Counted from the first letter of the stretch, positions 1 through 5,904 are shown. The stretch is 5,971 nucleotides of DNA from Acidobacteria bacterium UBA6911 (GCA_002451015.1 DKBB01000248.1:7903-13873), one strand, 5' to 3'. Numbers and translations: made by a program. Notes: a model not told the origin generated them from the letters alone.

Positions 1-345
1 CGGCCGTTGAAGTTTGTCGGGCTAGTTCTCCTCGGCATCTGGATTTGTTGGCACGTCTGGAGTCTGAGAACCATCCGGTTCTGGTGGAATCACCATGCGC
101 TTTGCACAACCGGTCCTTACCGCTTTGTTCGACATCCTATTTATGCCGGAGGAATTTTCCTGGCCGGCGTGGGTGCAGCCCTGATGTTCAACTCGTGGGT
201 TCTGCTTTCCGTGCCTTTGTTATCTTATCCCATCTGGTCCCTCCTGGTCCGTAAGGAGGAACAGATGATGGCAACCGTTTTCGGCGAGAATTATAAACGG
301 TATGCGGACCGCACGGGCAGGCTGTTTCCAAAGCTCATCAAATAA
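1..345 (+). CDS. Isoprenylcysteine carboxyl methyltransferase-like membrane protein, 5' end missing
   Basis: This is the C-terminal part of a membrane methyltransferase of the ICMT/PEMT-like group, enzymes that transfer a methyl group from S-adenosylmethionine to lipid-linked or small substrates. The frame is open back to base 1. The first possible start (TTG at 7) has no room for a ribosome-binding site, so the gene almost certainly begins outside the window. Numbering from that TTG, the family signature GPYRFVRHPIYAGG lies at residues 36-49, followed by a hydrophobic stretch at about 50-75. Near the C-terminus come the conserved acidic pair (residues 84-85) and FGENYKRYADRTGRLFP (92-108), which typically end this fold. 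Hydrophobic residues 3-20 are probably an earlier membrane helix. The visible 112 residues are shorter than the usual 150-200. The substrate cannot be told: many bacterial members have none assigned. The gene ends 243 bases before the helicase and is probably a separate unit. Confidence 0.85.
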   Translation, partial: RPLKFVGLVLLGIWICWHVWSLRTIRFWWNHHALCTTGPYRFVRHPIYAGGIFLAGVGAALMFNSWVLLSVPLLSYPIWSLLVRKEEQMMATVFGENYKRYADRTGRLFPKLIK

Positions 346-432
346 GCCACTTCATTCCATCTCAAGCGCAAAGCCTCAATTCTTTGTAGCTTTTCAAGTT
401 TTAAAGTACCTGAGAAGGTTGGTTGTTATTGC

Positions 433-463
433 GGCAGAAAAATCCGGATTGGATTTTTCTGCC
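433..463. repeat. Perfect 13-bp inverted repeat with 5-base loop
   Basis: GGCAGAAAAATCC (433-445) and its exact reverse complement GGATTTTTCTGCC (451-463) flank the loop GGATT. The stem is long enough to fold in RNA from either strand. It could end transcription of the methyltransferase gene, but no T-run follows the right arm, so a standard intrinsic terminator is not well supported. It could also be a protein-binding dyad, since the right arm overlaps the -35 region of a possible promoter for the helicase gene. Confidence 0.8.
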
Positions 464-478
464 TGCTAATGCTATGAT
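449..478 (+). promoter_or_regulatory. Possible sigma70 promoter for the helicase gene
   Basis: A -10-like TATGAT (473-478) is preceded by TGC (470-472), which makes an extended -10 element. A weak -35-like TTGGAT (449-454) lies 18 bases upstream and falls in the loop and right arm of the inverted repeat. Transcription would start near 485 and leave a leader of about 100 bases before the TTG start at 589. The -10 is good and the -35 poor, so this is a moderate call based only on hexamer matching. Confidence 0.4.
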
Positions 479-559
479 ATCAAGGATTCGACCTTCCCGC
501 GAAAGCACCGCAATTAAAGAAGCGAATTTTAAAACAAACGAACCGGGCTGAGAGTGCAA

Positions 560-582
560 CTTGGCTCTTTTGAGTCAAGGAG
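560..582 (+). promoter_or_regulatory. Hairpin overlapping the helicase ribosome-binding site
   Basis: CTTGGCTC (560-567) pairs with GAGTCAAG (572-579) across a TTTT loop, giving eight pairs including one G-U. The right arm contains the first three bases of the Shine-Dalgarno AAGGAG (577-582), which sits 6 bases before the TTG start. Folding would partly hide the ribosome-binding site. Temperature control or feedback by the helicase itself are both possible. The pairing is seen in the sequence; a regulatory role is inferred. Confidence 0.45.
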
Positions 583-588
583 TACTTT

Positions 589-1815
589 TTGAATTTCGAT
601 CATTTTAGTTTTGATACACCTATCAGGGAAGCCATAAAGGCTGCTGGTTATTTAACGCCAACACCGATTCAAAGGCAGGCCATCCCTATTGTCCTCGAGG
701 GACGGGACATTCTTGGAATGTCACAGACTGGAACCGGGAAAACAGCGGCATTTCTTTTACCCATATTGCAGAGGTTGACCAAGTCTGCGTCGCATAAACC
801 CCGTGTTCTCATCCTGGAGCCAACACGTGAACTGGCCGAACAGGTACACAGAACCGTCGGCAGTTTAGGCGGCAACAGCCGGCTTCGAAGCGTATCCATT
901 TATGGTGGAGTGAGTATGGGCAGCCAGCTTGCGGCGTTGAAGCGGGGCGTTGAGATCCTTACGGCCTGTCCGGGTCGCCTGCTCGATCATATTAAAAACG
1001 GCAGCATAGATATTTCATCAATTGAGACCTTCGTTCTGGATGAAGCCGACCGCATGTGCGATATGGGTTTTCTTCCCGACATTCGACGCATTATCGGGTA
1101 TTTGCCTGATCGTCGACAGACATTGTTTTTCTCGGCAACGATGCCTGGAGATATTCGCGCACTGGCATCCAGCATACTTAAGAATCCGATCACTGTGCAG
1201 GCGGGAGAAATGGCACCGGCTGAAACCGTATCCCACACCCTTTATCCTATCTCCGAAGGACTCAAGTTAAAACTGTTGCTGGCAGTGCTGGAGAATACCA
1301 GAACCGGACGGATCCTTGTTTTTACGCGGACAAAGCATCGTGCATGCCGAATTGCAACGAGCCTTAAGAAGGAAGGCTATCGCGTATCCTCCCTCCAGGG
1401 AAACATGACTCAGAGTAGTCGACAGGCTTCCATGGACGGATTTCGCACCGGGAAATACGACATTCTTGTGGCAACCGATGTCGCAGCCCGCGGCATTGAT
1501 GTTATGGATATTACGCATGTTATCAACTACGATATGCCCGACACAACCGATGCCTATACTCATCGCATCGGTCGAACGGGTCGCGCCAGACGGACCGGTG
1601 AAGCCTTAACCTTCATTCTCCGAACGGATGAATCGCTGGTGTTTCAAATCGAGAAGGCGATAGGAAAAAGAATCGAGCGCCGGCAATTACCCGGCCTGGA
1701 AGTACCGTATTTCCAGCCGATAGACTTGCCGCTGAAAACACAAATGGCGAGTTCCCGTCGAAGATTTCGTCTCAGTGTCGCAAGCAGGAGAAGACGAATA
1801 CGTGCACAGGCTTGA
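589..1815 (+). CDS. rhlE: DEAD-box ATP-dependent RNA helicase, RhlE type
   Basis: This cytoplasmic enzyme uses ATP to unwind short RNA duplexes. Relatives act in ribosome assembly, mRNA decay and cold adaptation. All family motifs are present in order: the Q motif (TPTPIQ, residues 23-28), motif I SQTGTGKT (45-52), Ia PTREL (78-82), GG (106-107), Ib as CPGR (127-130), motif II DEAD (151-154), motif III SAT (182-184), motif IV ILVFTRT (242-248), motif V TDVAARGID (296-304) and motif VI HRIGRTGR (325-332). The core is complete. The tail after about 370 is short, and its last 19 residues carry nine arginines (390-405), probably for general RNA binding. Motif Ib usually reads TPGR; the Cys at 127 is unusual. 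The TTG start is set by AAGGAG at 577-582, and the next in-frame Met (44) would remove the Q motif. The closest subgroup appears to be RhlE; the exact orthologue is less certain than the family. The next gene starts 16 bases downstream and is probably cotranscribed. Confidence 0.96.
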   Translation: MNFDHFSFDTPIREAIKAAGYLTPTPIQRQAIPIVLEGRDILGMSQTGTGKTAAFLLPILQRLTKSASHKPRVLILEPTRELAEQVHRTVGSLGGNSRLRSVSIYGGVSMGSQLAALKRGVEILTACPGRLLDHIKNGSIDISSIETFVLDEADRMCDMGFLPDIRRIIGYLPDRRQTLFFSATMPGDIRALASSILKNPITVQAGEMAPAETVSHTLYPISEGLKLKLLLAVLENTRTGRILVFTRTKHRACRIATSLKKEGYRVSSLQGNMTQSSRQASMDGFRTGKYDILVATDVAARGIDVMDITHVINYDMPDTTDAYTHRIGRTGRARRTGEALTFILRTDESLVFQIEKAIGKRIERRQLPGLEVPYFQPIDLPLKTQMASSRRRFRLSVASRRRRIRAQA

Positions 1816-1831
1816 ATAGAGGAGGTATAGA

Positions 1832-1993
1832 ATGGGGACAAAGCGAACATCTTTTCTGAAACGACAGAAGGAACTGAAGCGAATTGAAAAAGCAACCCAA
1901 AAACGTGAAGACCGCATACAACGGCGTCTGGAAAAATCTGATGAAAACGACGATCCGCTGGATACCGACTCTGATGAGGGAGAAACCGAATAA
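1832..1993 (+). CDS. Small charge-segregated protein following the helicase (53 aa)
   Basis: This short reading frame has an excellent ribosome-binding site: AGGAGG at 1820-1825, 6 bases before the ATG. It lies only 16 bases after the helicase stop codon, which supports translation from the same transcript. It encodes 53 residues. The first 34 or so are rich in Lys and Arg and likely helical (starting MGTKRTSFLKRQKELKR). Residues 37-53 are strongly acidic (DENDDPLDTDSDEGETE). There are no cysteines, no signal peptide and no membrane segment. I recall similar small basic proteins near RhlE-like helicases in Geobacter relatives, but I know no assigned function. A role as RNA or ribosome binding partner is inference from charge and position. 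It is short enough to be missed by gene finders with a length cut-off. Confidence 0.82.
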   Translation: MGTKRTSFLKRQKELKRIEKATQKREDRIQRRLEKSDENDDPLDTDSDEGETE

Positions 1994-2075
1994 GTATTGT
2001 TGGAAATAATATGCAAGCCTGCTTGCGACTTAGGTATGTATGCCTCAATATATCAACGAAAGGAATTCGATTCAG

Positions 2076-2447
2076 ATGAGCAAATATATCCATCGCGGTA
2101 TTACGTCTCCGGCCGACCGCTCCGGCGACGAAATCCTATCTCTTCTCTTAAAGATGCAGCGCCAATTGCTTTTTTTAGAGAAAAAAATAGATAGTTTGAT
2201 GCATCATTTTCAGGATAAGAAATATCGTGAAAACTCTTCTGATAAGCCTTTTTCTAAAAAATCCTCTTCAAAACCGTTGCCGATTTCAAGGAGTACCCGC
2301 AGTTCTGAAAACAAAAAACACCGGGAAAAGCCCGCAGAAAATGGCTCCGACAAGACATTTTATTCCAGGTTTCTTAAAACTAACGGGAATCCCGGTTCAA
2401 ACTCCCGAAAGAAACCGTTTCATCACAAGACAAAAAAGCGAAAATAG
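2076..2447 (+). CDS. Hypothetical protein with helical N-terminus and basic low-complexity tail (123 aa)
   Basis: I do not recognise a named function. The frame is open from an ATG at 2040, but the ATG at 2076 is preferred: AAGGA at 2060-2064 lies 11 bases upstream, and the protein then begins MSKYIHRGITSPADRSGDEI. Residues 18-45 form a likely amphipathic helix or short coiled coil (DEILSLLLKMQRQLLFLEKK, 18-37, then IDSLM). The rest is Ser/Lys/Arg/Asn-rich, probably disordered and positively charged, ending KKRK. The start and helix resemble my memory of small Desulfobacterota proteins that carry a C-terminal CxxC zinc ribbon, but no cysteine is present here. It may therefore be a cysteine-free relative; this is a low-confidence comparison. 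It follows the 53-residue gene by 82 bases on the same strand, so cotranscription with the helicase is possible. The basic tail would suit nucleic-acid binding. Confidence 0.72.
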   Translation: MSKYIHRGITSPADRSGDEILSLLLKMQRQLLFLEKKIDSLMHHFQDKKYRENSSDKPFSKKSSSKPLPISRSTRSSENKKHREKPAENGSDKTFYSRFLKTNGNPGSNSRKKPFHHKTKKRK

Positions 2448-2527
2448 ATCCTTTAGTGGTAGGCGGCTGCTTGTAGTTTTAGCGACCGATGGAAGATATA
2501 TGGTACAAACGAATGCAGGTCGGCGTA

Positions 2528-4036
2528 TCAATCCTGTGGGGCCTGAAGGTTCGGTAGCGTCCGGGCGGAGAATAGAGGTAAACAGAGTTTTCCAATAAAT
2601 CGAGTCCACTTAACTGCATTGGACTTACGCGCACTTTCGGTGGAAATTCCCGTCTTGGCATACATCTGTCGATAGAGCTTGGAGATGAATACGAAGGCCA
2701 GGCGGGATCGAACCTTGGACACACAACGCGAGCGTTTCCAAATCTTCGACATCCTGTAAAAGGAATCCCAAACTTTCTGGGTGCGCCGGCGTATTTCATC
2801 CGCATTCATACTGGGATGCGGTATATAAATTTTGGGCCGACAATCCGCCGGAATCAGCCAATGCTTGTGGATGGGAAAGCCTGCAATCCGTACATCGTCC
2901 TGGAGCATCTTTTTTTCCCATCTTTCAAAATCGATCGTACCTGGAAACGGGGTGAGAGGAACAAATTGTGCAAAAGTTAATCCAGCATGATCCGCCAGGT
3001 CTGAAGTAGCGGAAAATGTTTCCGGGGTATCGCTTTGCAGGCCGAAAATAAAAGAGCCGAGCACATGTATGTCGAAATTTCGGAACTTTTGCAGCTGTGC
3101 AACAAGGTCTTTCCCTGTCAAGTTAAAGCTTTTGAAAGTGCTGTCTAGACCTTGCGACGAAACCGATTCAATACCTATGAGCGCTCCCTTTATGCCGGCT
3201 GAACGCATCGCACCTAAGAACGTTTCATCCTCTGCAGCTTCCATGGTAATTTGGGTGAAGTAAATAATATTGCTGTCGATTCGTGCAAGCTTTTCCATCA
3301 ACTGAAATCGTTCTTGCCTAAGAGACAGGAGCCTCTGATAGTGGCGCTTATCCTCCCGTCGGGCAGCCTGCTCGAGATCCTGGAGGCTGACAGAATAGAA
3401 GTTATCATCGGCCAAGGCGATAAAGCGATACCCCAGACGACGGAGAGCTACTACCTCTTCAACCACGGCATCGACCGGCCGCTGTCGCGGCAGTTGGCCG
3501 TCGGTTCGCCAGACCGAACAGAAGGAACAATGCTTTGGACACCCTCGAACCGTTTGTACAGACGCCCACATGTAGGAACCTTGTGGCATCAGATCCCATC
3601 GAGCTGGTGCAAAATCGGAAGCCGCAATAGTTCCGCCTTCGTATAGGGATTTCAGTTCGCCCCGGGTGCAATCCGACAGCACTTCGGTCCACACTAGATC
3701 TCCGTCTCCGCGCACTACGGCCGCAGCCTTGCCCAGTTGATGAGATTCTTCAGGGTATATGCCTGCATGAATGCCTCCGAAAACAGGAATCCCGCCACGG
3801 GCATGTACCAACCGTCCTATTTCATAGCCACGGCAGGCGTTACTTGTATGTATCCCAATGCCTACAACGTCTGAAGGATGAATCTGATTGGCATCAAAAG
3901 GTTCAAGCGTTTCATCGGAGATAATCGGTTCTCCGTAACAACGGGGGGTTGCACCGGCTATGACGTACATCCATCTTGGTGTAATAACGCCTACTCCGAA
4001 AGACACGTCACTCGGATTGATTAAATGAACTCGCAT
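2528..4036 (-). CDS. Radical SAM protein with N-terminal B12-binding-like domain
   Basis: This is a 502-residue member of the group that joins a cobalamin-binding-type Rossmann domain to a radical SAM barrel. Such enzymes cut S-adenosylmethionine at a [4Fe-4S] cluster to start radical chemistry, often methylation or ring rearrangement. The N-terminal domain (about 1-140) has the expected alternating pattern, including VVGIGIH (57-63), VFGGIHAG (85-92) and AVVRGDGD (106-113), but lacks the DxHxxG motif that holds cobalamin in its base-off form. The cluster ligands are C166, C170 and C173 (CPKHCSFC), with later barrel elements at ALADDNFY (207-214), LIGIES (286-291), FIFGL (329-333) and LTPFPGT (361-367). 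A basic C-terminal region (about 410-490) follows. The ATG has only a weak AGGGA ribosome site. It starts 56 bases downstream of the RRM gene, with no convincing terminator between them, so the two are likely one transcript. The substrate is unknown. The 3' end converges on the 123-residue gene with an 80-base gap. Confidence 0.93.
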   Translation of the reverse strand: MRVHLINPSDVSFGVGVITPRWMYVIAGATPRCYGEPIISDETLEPFDANQIHPSDVVGIGIHTSNACRGYEIGRLVHARGGIPVFGGIHAGIYPEESHQLGKAAAVVRGDGDLVWTEVLSDCTRGELKSLYEGGTIAASDFAPARWDLMPQGSYMWASVQTVRGCPKHCSFCSVWRTDGQLPRQRPVDAVVEEVVALRRLGYRFIALADDNFYSVSLQDLEQAARREDKRHYQRLLSLRQERFQLMEKLARIDSNIIYFTQITMEAAEDETFLGAMRSAGIKGALIGIESVSSQGLDSTFKSFNLTGKDLVAQLQKFRNFDIHVLGSFIFGLQSDTPETFSATSDLADHAGLTFAQFVPLTPFPGTIDFERWEKKMLQDDVRIAGFPIHKHWLIPADCRPKIYIPHPSMNADEIRRRTQKVWDSFYRMSKIWKRSRCVSKVRSRLAFVFISKLYRQMYAKTGISTESARKSNAVKWTRFIGKLCLPLFSARTLPNLQAPQD

Positions 4037-4092
4037 ATAGTGGTCCCTGAATTATTTGATGAAGGATTCAGTCAGGATTTCGGATTGCAGTT

Positions 4093-4431
4093 TCAGTCAC
4101 GGCTGTGGTAACCACCTCGTCCCCTATCAGAGTGCCTCCTCGGACCGCCTCTTCCCCCGCCGGCATAACCTCGTCTACGATCGGTCTTGGGGCGAGCCTC
4201 ATTCACCGTAAGATTGCGTCCTTCAACGGAATACGCGTTCAGCGCTTCAATAGCTTTACGTGCATCTTCTTCGGTTGACATATCGACAAATGCAAATCCC
4301 CGGGACCTTCCGGTATCGTTATCGCGAATCACGGTGACGGAATCAACGGCGCCCTTTTGTTCGAAAAGCTCTTTTAACTCAGCTTCGCCCATCGACGCGG
4401 GGAGATTACCGACATAAACATTCTTTCCCAT
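4093..4431 (-). CDS. RRM-domain RNA-binding protein with Gly/Arg-rich tail
   Basis: This is a small single-stranded-RNA-binding protein of the bacterial RRM group. Residues 3-80 form one RNA recognition motif, with RNP2 VYVGNL at 5-10 and RNP1 RGFAFVDM at 44-51. The aromatic residues expected to stack on RNA are Y6, F47 and F49. The tail (about 84-112) is rich in Gly and Arg (RRRGYAGGGRGGPRRHSDRG, residues 85-104) and resembles RGG boxes. The length of 112 residues is usual for this group. Its start is firm: AGGAGG on the minus strand (4439-4444) is 7 bases before the ATG. Relatives in cyanobacteria are often cold-induced, and the nearby RNA helicase fits a shared role in RNA remodelling, but no such response can be read from this sequence. 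Its leader region upstream is long and contains small dyads. The radical SAM gene follows 56 bases downstream. Confidence 0.95.
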   Translation of the reverse strand: MGKNVYVGNLPASMGEAELKELFEQKGAVDSVTVIRDNDTGRSRGFAFVDMSTEEDARKAIEALNAYSVEGRNLTVNEARPKTDRRRGYAGGGRGGPRRHSDRGRGGYHSRD

Positions 4432-4444
4432 AATAAAACCTCCT

Positions 4445-4879
4445 GTGATCCGAAATAGAAAACACTTTGTCTAATCGGCACACTAAATTTAGGTTCCTGA
4501 TGGATCAAATACGATGGATTGCGGCTCAATGCAGAATTGAATGGAAGGGATGAGCCAGATAAGCTTCTAACAACTCATCGCGCCGCGCATAAGCAGAGGC
4601 TGTCCTCCACCGGACAAACCAAACATACCATTATCGTAGTGTATTGTACATTAATAATGGCGCAATACGAGTCAGTGCGTTTTTTTTACGGTCAAAAGCC
4701 TTTTAGCCGGAAATTGGCATTTAGGATTTCCATCCCGTTTTCATTACATTCAGTGGAAAGCCCGACGATACATTTTGTTTGGAATAAGATCGTAACCGGG
4801 GGCGAGTTGTTGCGTACTTATTAATATAGTGTGAATTATCCAGCTTCGCATCTGGATTTATGGGTACGGTAGAGGGGGC
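4445..4879. other. Long intergenic region between divergent genes
   Basis: No convincing gene is seen in these 435 bases. One plus-strand frame (TTG at 4519 to 4824) is open for 101 codons, but it has no ribosome-binding site and shows no recognisable domain. The region should hold the promoter and leader of the minus-strand RRM gene and perhaps a promoter for the plus-strand gene at 4880. The best plus-strand -10-like hexamer is TATAGT (4825-4830), without a good -35. Visible structures include GGCTCA/TGAGCC (4523-4528 and 4551-4556), TGTCC/GGACA (4601-4605 and 4612-4616), a nested dyad at 4641-4668 and a T8 run at 4680-4687. Confidence 0.6.
4641..4668. promoter_or_regulatory. Nested dyad symmetry, possible operator
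   Basis: GTATTG (4641-4646) pairs with CAATAC (4663-4668). Inside it CATTA (4649-4653) pairs with TAATG (4655-4659) around a single central A. The outer and inner arms are nearly concentric, which suits binding of a dimeric regulator better than an RNA hairpin, since the central loop is too small. The dyad lies about 210 bases upstream of the RRM start and could serve that gene or the plus-strand gene downstream. No regulator is identified. Confidence 0.35.
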
Positions 4880-5134
4880 ATGTTCTGGAAGAAACGGATT
4901 GGCATCGGGGCAGGTATGAATCAATTGGCATGGTTGGATTTCTATTGCGGACAATGGCACCTGGCAACAAGCGTTCAGGGGAATTCCGTCCGAAAATGGA
5001 TGAACAGGGAAGTCGCTCTTTCCGATCTCACTCGCGAAGGCTGGATTACAATCGAATCGCATCACAAAAAAGCTCCCGACCTTGAGTTTAAGCACTCCTA
5101 TCGAAGACTTACCCTCGCCCGTACAATACAATGA
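4880..5134 (+). CDS. Small hypothetical protein (84 aa, start uncertain)
   Basis: I do not recognise this protein. The residue mix looks like a real soluble protein: Trp-rich (W3, W18, W26, W40, W55), with an aromatic start AWLDFYCGQWHLATSVQG at 17-34, a helical middle RKWMNREVALSDLTREGW (38-55) and a likely beta strand, ending RRLTLARTIQ. There is one cysteine (C23), and no signal peptide or membrane segment. Two starts compete. The ATG at 4880 has a G-rich stretch (4872-4878) almost touching it, too close for a normal ribosome site. The ATG at 4916 (residue 13) follows GGGGCAGGT and gives 72 residues. The latter removes only the extra MFWKKRIGIGAG and may be the true start. A large overlapping minus-strand frame (5176-4721) has no recognisable features and is less likely. 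The gene probably has its own weak promoter. Confidence 0.55.
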   Translation: MFWKKRIGIGAGMNQLAWLDFYCGQWHLATSVQGNSVRKWMNREVALSDLTREGWITIESHHKKAPDLEFKHSYRRLTLARTIQ

Positions 5135-5204
5135 ATTGGCTGTCTGTTTAGTTCGTGTTACTGAAACCTTCGACAATTTCCTTAATAATTAAACGGGCAT
5201 ATAA

Positions 5205-5229
5205 AAATCATATCCCAAGGGAATGATTT
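5205..5229 (+). terminator. Hairpin, possible terminator after the small gene
   Basis: AAATCATATCCC (5205-5216) can pair with GGGAATGATTT (5219-5229) in eleven pairs, with one bulged A at 5212 and an AA turn. In practice the innermost pair would open to give a CAAG loop. An A-run precedes the left arm and TTTGTT follows on the right, so the structure could act on transcripts from either strand. It lies about 70 bases after the stop of the 84-residue gene and before the promoter of the next gene. The stem has only four G-C pairs and the T-run is broken, so terminator activity is uncertain. Confidence 0.4.
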
Positions 5230-5273
5230 GTTACGATAGCTCTTTACTGATGGACCATAAATATTGAGCGTAT

Positions 5274-5302
5274 TTGGAATTCCATCCGGGATAGAGTATA
5301 AT
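5274..5302 (+). promoter_or_regulatory. Probable sigma70 promoter for the gene at 5400
   Basis: A consensus -10 TATAAT (5297-5302) is separated by exactly 17 bases from a -35-like TTGGAA (5274-5279, four of six matches). Transcription would begin near 5309, leaving a leader of about 90 bases before the ATG at 5400. ATCGAA and TTCGAT in this leader could pair at a distance, but no known riboswitch is seen. Confidence 0.55.
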
Positions 5303-5399
5303 GGTTGTGCAAATCGAACATCCTGGATAAGCCACCATCACCTGCCTGCATGCGCTTCGATGGGATTTTAATTCACTTGCCTTGAAAGGGAAGGATTAT

Positions 5400-5732
5400 A
5401 TGTCAAAGGATCTTGTCCTGAAACTTAAATTCCTGGGTGTGATTCCCCGGGGCGGATATGTGGAATTCGGTTTCCGGATTGAAGACGAAGACAAGGAGTT
5501 TCGGCTAGTGGTTTTGACAATTGAGGACGCGTTTTTTCAGGAAAACCATCTGAAGTTGCAGGAAGCTCCGGATCTTTGCTACCAGAAAATTCTTTTAAGT
5601 ATGGGGGAAGAAACGTCCGACTCGCACATTCCTTCCCGTATGCCGATAACCGCTTCGGATATTGCTCAATACAGGGACATACATCCAACTGCTAAAATGC
5701 AGCGGCGCACTAAAGCCAGCTTACATTCGTGA
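5400..5732 (+). CDS. Conserved-looking hypothetical protein (110 aa)
   Basis: The function is not known to me. The ATG at 5400 is preferred over an upstream in-frame TTG (5382) because a strong AAGGGAAGGA ribosome site (5386-5395) ends 4 bases before it. The protein begins MSKDLVLKLKFLGVIPRGGY and its first half looks like an antiparallel beta domain: alternating hydrophobic strands at about 5-14, 20-27 and 34-42. A short helix follows, containing the EAPDLCYQKI segment (55-64). The C-terminal part has ITASDIAQYRDIHP (83-96) and a basic end. I recall similar short proteins with an APDLCYQ-type segment and a final TA-D-A-YR--HP motif in Geobacter relatives, all unannotated. There is no signal peptide or membrane helix, so it is probably cytoplasmic. 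It has its own likely promoter and is followed by 172 bases without a gene, then the initiator tRNA promoter. Confidence 0.8.
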   Translation: MSKDLVLKLKFLGVIPRGGYVEFGFRIEDEDKEFRLVVLTIEDAFFQENHLKLQEAPDLCYQKILLSMGEETSDSHIPSRMPITASDIAQYRDIHPTAKMQRRTKASLHS

Positions 5733-5904
5733 ATAACAGGCGATAGATGGAATGCCGGAAGGTTAGTTTTCAGGGCGGAAATTCTCAGATAAGGGTTCGA
5801 CGAGTCTTGTGATGAAAGAGAATGGAACAAAAATAAAAAAATTCAACGAGAGCTCCAATAGAATCAAAGCTTTCCGCAGGTCATTGGTTTTATTGAGGAT
5901 TCCC

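Noticed and set aside
366..400. GCGCAAAGCCTC segment resembling part of a cyclic-di-GMP-I riboswitch
   Set aside because: The GGTAGC...GGGTTACC partner segment and the closing stem are absent.
550..556. CTGAGAG resembling the TPP riboswitch CTGAGA core
   Set aside because: The other conserved TPP segment and the expected stems are missing, and the downstream gene is a helicase.
1644..2093. 149-codon minus-strand frame across the helicase 3' end
   Set aside because: It is antisense to the helicase and to the well-supported 53-residue gene, with no domain or start signal.
2464..2488. Imperfect hairpin CGGCTGCT/AGCGACCG between the convergent genes
   Set aside because: It has a mismatch, a G-U pair and a 9-base loop with no T-run, so it is too weak to call a terminator, although some end signal is expected here.
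2227..2598. 123-codon plus-strand frame overlapping the 123-residue gene and the radical SAM 3' end
   Set aside because: It is a shifted-frame shadow of the gene at 2076 with no ribosome-binding site. The downstream half is antisense to the radical SAM gene.
4519..4824. 101-codon plus-strand open frame
   Set aside because: It starts with TTG without a ribosome-binding site and has no family-like pattern. It lies in the RRM upstream region.
4721..5176. 151-codon minus-strand open frame
   Set aside because: It overlaps the plus-strand small gene, has no recognisable domain, and its residue mix looks like antisense translation.
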